In this document: in pieces, positions 33,085 through 43,684 of the stretch | Layout of the letters: the number at the start of each line of letters is the position of its first letter | Position numbering within the stretch: position 1 is the first letter of the stretch | Program-made: the position numbers and the translations under genes | NCBI GenBank assembly: GCA_036186865.1 | Contig: AP025041.1 | Span: 37,484,769 to 37,548,768, forward strand | Source of the DNA: Eustoma russellianum | Lineage: Eukaryota; Streptophyta; Magnoliopsida; Gentianales; Gentianaceae | Direction: 5' to 3' | DNA: 64,000 nt | The notes under the pieces: model-generated | Database searches by the model: none | Seen by the model: only the letters and a program-made list of their open reading frames with translations | Told to the model about the DNA's origin: nothing

Positions 33085-36000
33085 TTATTGGAAAAGGTGT
33101 GGATACAACTCTTTCATTTGCTCCTCAAGCTCCCACGTGGCTTCACGCTCCGTGTGATTACTCCATTGAACTTTGACATACGGAATCACACGTTTGCGTA
33201 GGACTTGATCCTTCCCATCCACAATCTTCATTGGATGTTCTTCATATGAGACATCTTCTTTAACATCCAATGGTTGAGCTTCAAGGATATGGCGCGGGTC
33301 TGATACATATTTCCTTAGTTGGGACACGTGAAATACATTATGCACTTGTGATAAGATTGGAGGCAACGCTAGTCGGTATGCACTTTCTCCAACCTGGCCA
33401 AGCACCTCGTATGGGCCAATATATCTAGGGCTTAACTTGCCCTTCATTCCGAACCTCGCCACTCCCTTGGTGGGTGAAACTCGCAAATAGACCTTTTCCC
33501 CAATCTCAAAGTGTAGGGGCCTTCTTTTAGAATCAGCCCAACTTTTGCTACGGTCTTGGGCCACCTTTAGTCTTTCTCTTATCACCTTCACCTTCCCAAT
33601 GGTCTGCTCCACCAGTTCTGGTGCAGTGATTGTCATTTCCCCAACTTTGTCCCAACAAACCGAGGACCTGCACTTGCGTCCGTATAATGCTTCAAACGGC
33701 GCCATGCCGATCGCACTTTGATAGCTGTTATTGTATGAGAACTCCATCAGCTTTAGCATGCTATCCCAGTTTCCTTTAAAATCCAAAGCGCACGAGCTCA
33801 ACATGTCCTCTAAGGTTTGGATTGTCCTCTCCGATTGTCCATCTGTTTGAGGATGGTATGCGGTACTCATTCTTAGCTCGGTACCCATCGTTTTCTGAAA
33901 TGTCATCCAAAACTTAGAAGTGAACTTGGGATCACGGTCCGACATAATACTGACGGGGAGTCCATGCAAGCTCACAATGTTATCCACATATAGGTTGGAT
34001 AATTTCTCATAAGATGTACCATGTGGCATAGCTATGAAGTGGGTTGTCTTTGTCAAGCGATCGACAATTACCCAAATCATCTCATTTCCATTTCTAGTTT
34101 TGGGTAGTCCCATCACAAAGTCCATAGTCACGTGCTCCCATTTCCATTCAGGAATATCAAGTGGCATCATCAAACCACCAGGTCGTTGGTGTTCTGCTTT
34201 AACTTGTTGGCATACTAAACACCTCTCAACATACTCCGCTATGCTTCTCTTCATCCCTATCCACCAATAATTCCTTTTGAGGTCCTTATACATTTTTGTG
34301 ATGCCGGGGTGGATAGACAACCTTGAGTTATGGGCTTCACTCAACAGTTCTCTACGAAGCTCTTCCTTATCTGGTACGCATAGCCGGTTTTGAAACCATA
34401 AACTTTTATCTTCTCTCAATTGAAAATCTTTTACTGGCCCCGTAGATAATTTGTCACGGATTTCCTTCAATGCTGCATCCTCATGCTGAGCTTCTTTGAT
34501 CCTGTCTACCAAATCTAGCCTTATAGATAAGGCTATAAGGACATTTTCCACCGAGTCTATAACATCCAGACCAAACTCTTCGATCTCTCGCTCTAAAGGA
34601 GACTGTCTTGCATGGCTAGATTTTCGGCTCAACGCATCTGCCACTCTATTTGCTTTACCCGGATGATAGTTGATGGTTAGGTCGTAATCCTTAAGCAATT
34701 CCAACCATCTCCTCTGTCTCATGTTAAGCTCCTTCTTCGAGAATAAATATTTTAGGCTCTTGTGGTCAGTGAACACGGCACACTTTTCTCCATATAAGTA
34801 GTGTCTCCAGATCTTAAGGACGAACACTACTGCCGCGAGTTCTAGGTCATGCGTCGGGTAATTTTGTTCATATGGCTTCAACTGTCTCGACGCGTACGAG
34901 ATAACTCGTCCATTTTGCATCAAAACACAACCTATAAACAGGAAGTTAGTTTAAGACTAGTATATGTATATACAATGCATTAATTGTAATGATGTACATA
35001 CCTAGTCTTTTCTTGGACGCACCACTATAGATCACAAAACCGTCGGCGCCAGAGGGTTGTGCCAACACCGGGGCTGTGGTCAATCTCTTCTTGAGCTCAG
35101 AAAAGCTCTGCTCGCATTCAGCAGTCCACTCAAACTTAGTCTTTTTCTGCGTAAGTCGGCTCAATGGAACTGCTATTGTGGAAAATCCTTCAACAAACTT
35201 CCTATAGTAGCCTGCAAGGCCTAGGAAACTTCTGACTTCGGTCACATTTGTGGGTCTTGGCCATTCAGTAATGGCTTCTATCTTCTTAAGATCCACAGAG
35301 ATCCCGTCCTCTGAAATCACATGACCGAGAAAAGCTACACTTCTTAGCCAGAATTCACACTTGCTGAATTTGGCATAAAGCTTCTGTTGCCTCAAAATTT
35401 CCAACACCACTCTCAAATGTTGCGCATGAGCTTGCTCGTCAGGGGAGTAGACCAAATGTCATCGATGAACACCACTACGAATTGGTCCAACTGTTCTCGG
35501 AATACGGTGTTCATCAAATCCATAAAGGTTGTTGGGGCATTAGTCAATCCAAAAGGCATCACCAAAAATTCATAATGCCCATATCGAGTCCCGAAAAGCT
35601 GTTTTAGGTACGTCTCCTGCTTTCACGAGCAACTGATGATACCCCTGACGAAGATCAATCTTTGAAAACCATCTGGCTCCCTTTAGTTGATCAAATAAAT
35701 CCTCAATCCTTGGCAGAGGATATTTGCTCTTGATGGTGATTTTGTTCAACTCTTGGTAATCAATACACAACCGCATGCTGCCATCTTTCTTCTTCACAAA
35801 CAATACTGGAGCTCCCCAAGGTGATACACTGGAACGAATCAACTTCTTATCTAAAAACTCCTGAAGTTTTCCTTTTAGCTCCTTAAGTTCAGCTAGGGCC
35901 ATTCTGTAGGGTTCCTTAGATATAGGCTCGGCTCCGGGAATTAATTTGATCTCAAACTCCACTTCTCTTGATGGCGGAACTCCTGGCAAATCATCCGGAA

Positions 36001-36520
36001 ACACGTCATTAAATTCATTGATTACCAGAATCTGATCTATGGAGGGAACTTCTTGCTTCGCGTCTAACGCATATACCATAAGTCCTCTGCTCCCTTCTTC
36101 AAGGCCTTGAAAGCCTTAATCGCCGTCAAGTATATCTTCTTTGGGGCTTTGGTTAACTTGACGTTCCCTTGAACGGTCACTTCATTCATTTTGGGATCTT
36201 TAATTGTCACTTGTTTACGTCTACAGTCGATGTTGGCATGATGCTTAGTCAACCAATCCATGCCCAAAATCACATCGAAATCCCTCATCGCAATTGGGAC
36301 CAATGTCACGGGAAACACCTTCCCATCCAACTCCACTTCACAGTCTTTGTACTGGTGGTGTGAAACCAGTACTTGTTCACCAGCTGCCTGCACCCTAAAG
36401 GGGTTTCAAGCCACTCGGGTAGGCAGTCGAGTCCTTTGACGAATCGCTTAGAGATGAACGAGTGACTCGCTCCACTATCAAACAATACGTTCGCAGGTAC
36501 TTTATTAACTAGAATCGCAC
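33085..36520 (-). pseudogene. Gypsy D pol: protease-RT-RNase H-integrase-chromodomain
   Basis: On the minus strand, protease has LFDSGASHSFIS at about 36450-36490. RT (35000-36060) has the LPRIEDLFDQLKG and FSKIDLRQGYHQL blocks and a catalytic FIDD near 35450. RNase H begins upstream of the candidate intron at 34932-35002 and continues to about 34600. Integrase follows with an HHCC-like zinc finger (H near HPGITKMYKDL, CLVCQQVK), D in MDFVMGLP, D in SDRDPKF and E in GQSERTIQ. The chain ends in a Tekay-type chromodomain (VKVQWSNHTEREATWELE). The last 612 codons (33085-34923) are uninterrupted. Single-base indels near 36080, 35585 and 35453 break the rest. The chromodomain would target heterochromatin. 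Confidence 0.9.
34932..35002 (-). other. Candidate 71-bp spliceosomal intron in gypsy D (RT/RNase H)
   Basis: On the sense strand it starts GTATGTACATC and ends CTTCCTGTTTATAG, is AT-rich, and carries CTAAC 12-16 bases from the 3' end as a branch-point candidate. It splits the RNase H start of a conserved gypsy domain. Leaving it out restores the expected Gly-Cys-Val reading. Its length is not a multiple of three. It also has an in-frame stop. Confidence 0.6.
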
Positions 36521-36629
36521 CTAAACACAAAAAGTGTAGCACATAAAGGTTTTCACGTATAGTACATGTAATTTCAACTTAAACGACTAATATTCAACTT
36601 AAACAACTAAGATTTAACTTAAATCGTAC
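36521..36629 (-). other. Candidate 109-bp spliceosomal intron in gypsy D (gag/protease boundary)
   Basis: The sense strand begins GTACGATTTAAG and ends CTTTTTGTGTTTAG, with a T-rich 3' end. It interrupts the conserved stretch between the end of gag (DVVT-Gly) and protease (AILVNKVPA). Removal joins them in frame at a Gly codon. The length is not a multiple of three and the interior has stops in the joined frame. Confidence 0.6.
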
Positions 36630-37701
36630 CTGTCACAACGTCCGTGCTTTCTTGCACTTCGGCGTCAGTCATTGCATGGACTCTGGCATTGGTCCTAGGC
36701 CTAGCTCTCTGTTGTTGTGATGGCCCGGCGTCTTCCTGTGGTTTTGCTTCCACTCAGGACAATCCTTTATCCTGTGACCTGTCTTACCACACTTAAAGCA
36801 CGCTCCAGTCTTCTTCCAACATTCTCCAACATGACTTTTCTGACAATGTGGGCACACTCCGGGCGCCTGACAATCAGACTGACTCAGCTGCGGTGCCCTC
36901 TGAAATAGTCCTGTCTGACCCTTCCTGGAAATTTTGACCCAACGTCCAGGTCTACCTCCACTTCTCTCATCCCTAGGCCTCTTGCTTGTTTCGTCACGAG
37001 CCTCTCTAGACTGAGACTTGCGCATGTCACTCTCTACCCGGTAACAGGCGTCCAAAATCTCCTCAAACGTCTTCAGACTAGACCCCGCTATAGCCGTCCG
37101 GATGCGGGGGTTCAAACCTTCTTCGAACTTAAGCATCTTCATTCTGTTATTTTCCAACACCATGGGCGTGAATTTTCCCAAGGCATGGAATCTATCAGCA
37201 TAATCAGAAATGGACATCCTGCCTTGTTCGAATTTATCAAACTGCCTCATCTTCTCCAGAATGGCAGTCTCAGGCACATAATAGTCTTTGTAGGCCTCAA
37301 CAAATTTCTCCACAAGATGGGAGGAGTCATCTTGGCAAAATACCATTCCACCAGGCATTTGCTATGCCACTCAGTAACGGCGTTGCCACATCGACCTTAA
37401 GTTCTTCAGGCACTTGTACCAGCCTGAAGCACTTTTCTACTTCGTCCAACCAAAACCCAGCCACCTCTGGATCAGTGGTCCCTTCAAAGGTGGGGGCATA
37501 CATCTTCCGCATCTCCCTAATATAGTAACGGATGCCGTGCTGAGGCGGTGGTGGAGGAGGGGGCTGTTGTTGCTGTTGAGCGACTCCTTGTGCTATCACT
37601 GTGATAGCGTCTATTAGTGCCTGTGGTACTATCACTTGTGGTGGTGGAGGGTTCTCGTTCCTGTTGCCACAGTTTCCTTGGTTATCTCTTCTGGGAGGCA
37701 T
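36630..37701 (-). pseudogene. Gypsy D gag
   Basis: ATG chosen at 37701 (MPPRRDN...), the usual start of Tekay gag. The chain has a Pro/Gln-rich segment (QQQQQPPPPPPP), the retrotransposon gag domain (TFEGTTDPEVAGFWLDEVEKCF, then FVEAYKDYYVP...FDKFEQGRMSISDY), a basic linker and a CCHC zinc knuckle CFKCGKTGHRIKDCP at about 36762-36806. A second cysteine cluster CPHCQKSHVGEC lies before it. One-base losses near 37335 and 37290, and one near 36720, break the frame. It would form the virus-like particle core. Confidence 0.85.
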
Positions 37702-37968
37702 TGTCTGCAAAATCAACGCTTATTAGCATTCAACAATTCCAAAAGTAAATACTGAAGGCCCATATGCGTTGTACAAGGCGGAACTCGTAAACCGGAAGAA
37801 AGTAAAACTGGTGGTGAATTAAGTTTTATAGCGCTCGCACACACCCAATCCAATCAAACTTATATTCAAGATCATGTACTTAGACCTAAAGATCAACTTA
37901 GGGTCAAAATCATAGCTTAAGACTCTATATGACATAACCTAGGTCTCCGAGGTAGATCTGAAGCATAG
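37702..37968 (-). other. Gypsy D 5' leader
   Basis: Non-coding leader between primer-binding site and gag. No upstream frame of interest. Confidence 0.5.
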
Positions 37969-37980
37969 GCTCTGATACCA
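37969..37980 (-). promoter_or_regulatory. Gypsy D primer-binding site (tRNA-Met type)
   Basis: The sense strand reads TGGTATCAGAGC two bases after the LTR end. It matches the initiator tRNA-Met 3' end and continues with CTATGCTTC. Confidence 0.9.
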
Positions 37981-38670
37981 CTTGTAGCGCCCAGACCCGG
38001 ATAGCGAATCCGAACCGGTGCACCCGTCGTAGCTTACTGAGAAGACTACAAGACGTCTCATCTCTCGAATACACATCATCAATGACGTAAGAGAATAAGC
38101 ATAGAGACACGTGCAAAATAAAATCTAAACCATCAAATTCGTACGTCAAAGTGTAATAAGATTACAAAAGAGTGTGTATGGTCATAAGCAACTAAATCCT
38201 CAAGTGAATGAAAGAAACTGAAATAATTACAAGCAGTCTCGACTATCTCCCAAAAGAACTCTAACATCTCATTCGGCCCACTCGCCGTCGTCTTCTATGA
38301 ATATCATGTCGTAACCGGGCTCATCTGCAAAACAACGGTAGTACCCTTAGCGAAAAACGCTAGCAAGTAACCCGCTTATAAGGCATACGGGATCATCACA
38401 TGGCAAGACATGAGTAGTATTTAAATCAAGGGGTTGATGGGGCACTTGTCTTGTATAACTTCAAGAATAAAGATGTATAGCATAACGTAATAAGAACAAT
38501 AGTTAATAAGCATTTAACAGTTCAATAATAATCCAATCTCAATTCAATCGTACTGTAACGACTCATGTGATGCATGGCAGTTCAAAGCATGCACTAAACT
38601 ACACAAACCCCAAATGCTTATGCTTCACTTTTCAAAACAATGCAATGCATGTCACAATGTCCGGTCATAT

Positions 38671-38884
38671 AAATTTATACCCTGTGGTGGGCCACAGCTT
38701 GTCTTTATACCCTATGACGCACCACAGCTTAACTTTATACCCTGTAATGTGCCACAGCTCATCTTTATACCCTATGACACATTACAGCTCACTTTATACC
38801 CTGTGATGGTTACAGCTTGTCTTTATACCCTGTAACGCATCACAGCTCATTTCGCAAACTTTATACCCTGTGCCGAGGCACAGC
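38671..38884. repeat. CTGTG...CACAG hairpin array in gypsy D right LTR
   Basis: Seven units whose variable cores are, in order, CTGTGGTGGGCCACAG, CTATGACGCACCACAG, CTGTAATGTGCCACAG, CTATGACACATTACAG, CTGTGATGGTTACAG, CTGTAACGCATCACAG and CTGTGCCGAGGCACAG. Units 1 and 7 are self-complementary. Units 3/4 and 5/6 are near reverse complements of each other. Confidence 0.9.
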
Positions 38885-39324
38885 TCTTATCAAAACATTA
38901 TGCAAATGCAAGTACCATGATGCAAAAATGCACGACTTCTCATCATTCAATCACATTCAAATGTCAATCAATCAATCGAGACTCCCCTCATTCACACACT
39001 CGAGCATATCCTTTCCGACAAGTCCACGTCACCTAAACATTCATTCTAGAACCCAAAGGATCATGTAGGAGCCCTCACATTCCTCTTATTGAACTCTGTA
39101 GAGCCTAATATGTTCATTCCTAACCCCCTTAGTTCATTCACATTGAAGTCCGATTAAAATACCCTACGAAGTCTCCACCGTTGATTCACCATCTTAAGTC
39201 ATGTTCCCAAGACTTAGACTAACCTCAATCATGTCCTAAGAGATCCCTAAGGTCACCCAAAGGGTCCTCTAGCTTCCCTCTTTCTTTCCTTATTTTCCCA
39301 CAAAACTGGTTGACATCATACCCT

Positions 39325-39510
39325 CACATCGATCGATCTATGTGACTTCATACCCTCACATCGATCGATCGATGTCCATCAGAGAACATCGATCGCTCAC
39401 CCCTTTGTACATCAATCGATCTATATACTACTGGGACACATCGATCTCTCACCCGTCAGACATCGATCGATCGATGTACTTCGAACTCTGACATCGATCG
39501 ATCGATGTCG
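39325..39510. repeat. CGAT palindromes in gypsy D right LTR
   Basis: Five to six matches to ACATCGATCGATCGATGT or one-base variants, two of them preceded by ACATCGATC(T/G)CTCACCC. Confidence 0.85.
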
Positions 39511-40367
39511 CCATTTTTCAAAAATTTCCTCTGCGAATTCCTGTAGAAACTGCAGATCTCAACTCAAACGTTTTCCAACTCGCTTCCAACCATTCCAAGC
39601 CTAATCCTCACTATCAATCCGTCCTTAATCCACTAAAGCAACACCTTTAACGTACCAAAAAGGATTCAATTCCAAAAACTCAAATCATTACTGAAACCAA
39701 CCCAAAATCTCACCTTTTTCACCCTCTTAACCCTCCATCCGAAAATAGCACAAAATAGGGTTCATGGGATTGGGTTTTGCATGATCTCACATATTTCAGC
39801 AACAACAATGATTTCAACATATAGTGGCCAAAACCCGAAACCAAAACATATAAGGCACATATAGATTCACAGAAAGAAACTACTGCAGGGTGATCCAATT
39901 TTGATACTAAAAATAGGCCTTTTTCTTTCGCAAATCGTAAGAACTTATAAGTAGATTATTTGCCTATGATTACTCGAAGAAGATCTGAAAAACAAGCGAA
40001 GAACGGATTGGTTCTTGAGGGAAATCTTCTCCTAGGGTTGCAAGGTGTCCAAAAATCGCCTAAGGGATAGAGCGAAAAAGGAGCGTCGGTTTCTTTCTGA
40101 AATATGGAGAAACTGACGTTCTGTTAGTTTTGATATGGGAAGGGTGAAATTTGAGTTTCTAAATTATATCATATTATCTCATTTATCTTAAAGGATTAAA
40201 TTCTAATATTCAATTCTAAATTAAATACTAATTAATTCTAAAATTTAATCATTTCAATAAATTCCAATTAATTCTATTATTTAATTCTTTATTCATTACC
40301 ATTTATGGTCATCCATCCCATTTAACCTCTTTTTATCCTTAAATTACTCTACGGAGGGTGCGGGACA

Positions 40368-40905
40368 TAGAGTTGGATGACGAATACACTGAACAGATAT
40401 CCAACAAGGATTATTACATCAAGGCAAACATCCAACAAATACATAATTCCCGAAAAGATGCACAAAAGCGGGGTGGTCAACATGACCCTGAAAAGGAAGA
40501 AGCTGATGATGTTCCACCTAAAGATCCTATTCCTCCACCATCACCCACTGAGCCTTTCACCGAACCCTCATCTCACCCTCAAACACAACCGCCCCCACAA
40601 CAAGCTCCACCTCCCAAGCGGACAAAGGAAAAGCCCCAATAGAGGAAGGTAGTAGTTCCGATGAGGAATTCAATTCGGAGGCTGTGATTAACGAAATCCA
40701 CCATACAATTGGTCAATGGGGTGAGGACTTGACCAAGGAGGTAGTACATATTGATGATCTGGAGAAGGAAAATGCAAGTCTCACGAACAGGGTCAAAAAT
40801 TTAGAGACGGAGCTAAATGTTCAAAAGACCAAATACCAAAAGTTGAAGACAAAGCTCAAGGCGGCCGTCTCCGGTTTATGCTTCTCTTCCGATGAAGAGT
40901 AGTTA
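40368..40905 (+). pseudogene. Copia B envelope-like third ORF, 3' part
   Basis: This continues the ORF split by gypsy D. It contains ELDDEYTEQISNKDYYIKAN, then a Pro-rich acidic segment (DVPPKDPIPPPSPTEP). A stop follows at 40640-40642. A frame from 40684 to 40902 gives a strongly predicted coiled coil (ENASLTNRVKNLETELNVQK) and ends in an acidic tail. No transmembrane segment is evident in either part, so an envelope role is not supported by the sequence. The frame of this part is offset by one base from the 5' part. A Pro-rich region and terminal coiled coil are usual for this ORF in SIRE-type elements. Confidence 0.65.
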
Positions 40906-41705
40906 ATCTATGTCTCCATATTCCCCCGTAGCTATAGAAATAGCTTAGAAGTTGAGATTAATCATGTATCTCATGAACTTCTTATTTGCTTAATGATATT
41001 TCACTTCTTTATTTTTATGTCTTTTATCATGTTTTTTTTTATGTTTTCAAAAAGGGGAAAAGTTGATAGCTTAAGTCTTGTGGCTTGGTGGTTTGAGTCT
41101 TGATGTGTTGGAGTCTTGTGATTTGGGTCTTGATGTGTTGATTGCATAGTTTAGATTGTTGATGGCTTAAGTCTTGGTGTTTTGCATAACATAGCTTGGT
41201 TTGAGAAGTTGAATTTGGCATGGCATGGCATGAAGTTTTTTGATCTTGACATTATATGCATGAAGTTTCTTGATCTTGTGATTTGAGTCTTGGTGTTTTG
41301 ATGACATAGTTTAGATTGTTGATGGCTTAAGTCTTGGTGTTTTGCATAACATAGCTTTGTTTGAGAAGTTGGATTTGGCATGGCATGGCATGAAGTTTCT
41401 TGATCTTGACAATATATGCTTGTGCAAAATGATTGATAGTCATTATTACTTTGGTATGCTATCTCACATATTGAAAAGATGAAAATATGAAATTTGGTGC
41501 ATGGATTGAGGGGGAGCATTTTGGTATTGACATCATATTTATTGATTTTGGGTAGGTTACATATTGAGGGGGAATTCTTGATTTGTTCATATGATGAGGG
41601 AGCATGAACCAAGGAGGAGTTGTAAAATATCAAGTTTAGATGTAAATGTATCAAGCAAAAACATCTTTTGAATCATGGTTTTGAAATCATCAAAAAGGGG
41701 GAGAT
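40906..41705 (+). other. Copia B 3' untranslated region with purine tracts and a 160-bp repeat
   Basis: Contains purine tracts GAGGGGGAG (41508-41516), GAGGGGGAA (41566-41574) and AAAAAGGGGGAGAT (41692-41705), the last abutting the LTR. At 41140-41410 a ~160-bp unit with TGATGGCTTAAGTCTTGGTG and TTTGGCATGGCATGGCATGA occurs twice. Minus-strand open frames over the repeat are not genes. Confidence 0.7.
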
Positions 41706-43109
41706 TGTTAAGATATAAGATTGTTTTGATGCTGTGAAAGATGTTTTGAATAAGTTTAATTTATGCTTGAGACTTGATGCAAAATGAGAAAATTACACAA
41801 TGTCAAAAATGGTGGAAATCGGAACTCACTGTCCGACATCGATCTCTCAGATTGGGGACATCGATCAATCAATGTCACTTCAGCCTCTGACTTCGATCGA
41901 TCGATGTTAGGCAGAAACCTTTGTCCAACATCGATCTCTCAACCTGGGGACGTCGATAGATCGATGTCACTTCAGTCTCTCTCCAGGAAGACTTCGATCG
42001 ATCGATGTCAGGCAGAATACTTTCTGTCCAACATCGATCTCTCAGTCTAGGAGACATCGATCGATCGAAGTGAAATCAGTCTCTCCAAGGGGACTTCGAT
42101 CGATCAATGTCAGCAGTTTCAAAAACTGCAAAGTTTCTGAAAGACATCGATCTCTCACCCAGGCACTTCGATCGATCGATGTCCCCCAGAATTCAAAATT
42201 TTTCGAAAGTTGGAACAAAATCCAAGAGAGGTTTATGGTATTTTCTCTATCCAATCTTGCTTAAATTTTTTGTAGACTTTACTCCAACATACTACATGCT
42301 TCCTTGACTATTATATCCATGTCTAAGCAATTATGGGTTAGCTATTGAGGATCAAATCACTCCATAGGATGGCTAAAGACCATTTAGGCATTATCTTGAC
42401 ATTTGGTGTAGTTGAATACATGGTGAAGATTTCAAAAACGTGGTGAACTTCATTTATAAATAGAAGAAGCTTGGATGAGGCAAATACATACTTTCACCAT
42501 CATCTAGCTTCATTATTCATTGTTGTATAGTTCTCTCACATTTGTAAAATTGCTTAAAGCTTGTTAATCTTTTCTTTGTTCTTCATTGTTGTATATTGAG
42601 AGATAGAGAGTCTAGCACAAGAGAAACTATAAATATTTGATCTCTTGTTTGTGCTTAGACTAGTGAGAAAGTGTGAACCTTACTATTTCCTTCAACCCAC
42701 TGTGAGAAAGTTCTTGAGGGAACTTTGTTGAAGTTGTGAGGTAGCAAGAAGTTGTTCTTGCTAGAGCTGTGGTTGTTGTAGTTGCACAAGTGTATTTTGT
42801 GCAAGAAATTGCTGTTGTTGTTGCTTACACAAAGGTATTAGTGTAAGTATTGTTGTGGTTGTTCTTATTGTCTCTAATGAGAAGAGTAGTTGTTGAAAAT
42901 CCACTTTGGCAACAAAGTGGTAGTGGAGTAGAATCATTTACGATTCGAACCACTCTATCCGGTGTATTCATTCATTGCTTCTCATCTCCTATTCTTGCTT
43001 TGATTTTGAATTTCTTTTGAGTTGAGTCAAACAAGAAAATTCCGCAAAAAGTATCAAACATTCTATTCACCCCACCCCCTCCCCTCTAGAGTGTGTTTCG
43101 GACCTAACA
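41706..43109 (+). repeat. Copia B 3' LTR (1404 bp)
   Basis: Starts TGTTAAGATATAAG right after the purine tract and ends CTCTAGAGTGTGTTTCGGACCTAACA-type sequence, the standard SIRE LTR end. The first 480 bases hold the CGAT palindrome array. No 5' partner survives in the window. Confidence 0.85.
41830..42184. repeat. CGAT palindrome array in copia B LTR
   Basis: About three ~108-bp units, each with ACATCGATCTCTCA then a GGGGAC(A/G)TCGAT palindrome and a CTTCGATCGATCGATGT palindrome. The last unit (42142-42184) reads ACATCGATCTCTCACCC then ACTTCGATCGATCGATGT, almost the same module as in gypsy D. Short open frames are artefacts of the repeat. Confidence 0.85.
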
Positions 43110-43162
43110 TAAACAACATTAGGAGCATGCGATTCGTAAATGAACAGTACGCTTTCATGTCC
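43110..43162. other. Host flank between copia B LTR and solo LTR E
   Basis: A short non-repetitive piece. Its first five bases, TAAAC, would be one copy of the copia B target duplication. Together with 46331 onward it forms the pre-insertion DNA. Confidence 0.5.
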
Positions 43163-43684
43163 TTATGTGTTACATCCCAAAAAAAGCATTTATGTATAAT
43201 AAGTGTGTACACCGGTTGGCTCAAAGAAAATGACTACATTAATTTCACCATACTCCCTTAATCTTCCCTAACCCTATAACTTCCACCATTACACCCATTA
43301 ATAACCCCCATTAATTACGTTTCCTTAATGGCAGCCAAAAGCCATCCCCCAAAAAATTCTACACGTTTGTTATTAAAGAAAAGGGGGAAAGCATGGGTTT
43401 CCCCACTGTTCTTCCCCTACAGCAGCCGAAACACGCAAGTTTAAAAAAAATCCTTGGCCAAACCTTGCTCAAGCAGCCGAGAGTTATGGGAGAAAAGAAG
43501 ATTTTGCCGTTCCGAATTCCATTGTTTACGGTATAGTATACAAATCAATGTAAGTAACTTTGGTGTATTTACTATGAATTTTATAAAATTTATATACATA
43601 CTTTTTGTATTAAGTTATTATGTTCGGATCATATATTAGTATATGTGATTGCATAAATTGGTTTATACATATGTGAATGATCGT

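Larger units (their letters stand above)
19255..40367 (-). mobile_element. Gypsy D: Tekay/Del-like chromovirus nested in copia B and interrupted by copia C
   Basis: LTRs at 19255-33034 (split by copia C) and 37983-40367 (2385 bp, intact) have ends TGTAGCGCCC and GGTGCGGG(A/G)CA. The internal region 33035-37982 encodes, on the minus strand, gag, protease, RT, RNase H, integrase and a C-terminal chromodomain, the Ty3/gypsy order of the Tekay/Del clade. A tRNA-Met-type primer site (TGGTATCAGAGC) and a purine tract sit in the right places. Flanks TAGTG and TAGAG match at four of five bases and are taken as the target duplication. The left edge is uncertain by one or two bases. Confidence 0.9.
37983..40367 (-). 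repeat. Gypsy D right (5') LTR, 2385 bp, uninterrupted
   Basis: From TGTAGCGCCC to GGTGCGGGACA. Holds the CTGTG/CACAG array (38671-38884), CGAT palindromes (about 39325-39510) and the unoccupied copia C target (39401-39414). Short open frames here follow the repeats. Confidence 0.9.
14089..43109 (+). mobile_element. Copia B: SIRE/Maximus-like Ty1/copia element, 5'-truncated, hosting nested gypsy D
   Basis: Plus-strand order: gag C-terminal part (14089-14960), pol (14960-17960), a non-coding stretch with CGAT palindromes, an envelope-like ORF (18335-19254, resuming 40368-40905), 3' UTR with purine tracts and a 3' LTR (41706-43109). The extra ORF after pol, GGGGGAG purine tracts and an LTR ending in ...GGACCTAACA fit the SIRE/Maximus lineage. 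Gypsy D is inserted in the envelope-like ORF. Without D the remainder is about 7.9 kb. The 5' LTR, primer-binding site and gag N-terminus are missing. Confidence 0.85.

Noticed and set aside
40358..40902. Independent small genes with Pro-rich and coiled-coil products
   Set aside because: They are the displaced 3' part of the third ORF of copia B, separated by gypsy D.
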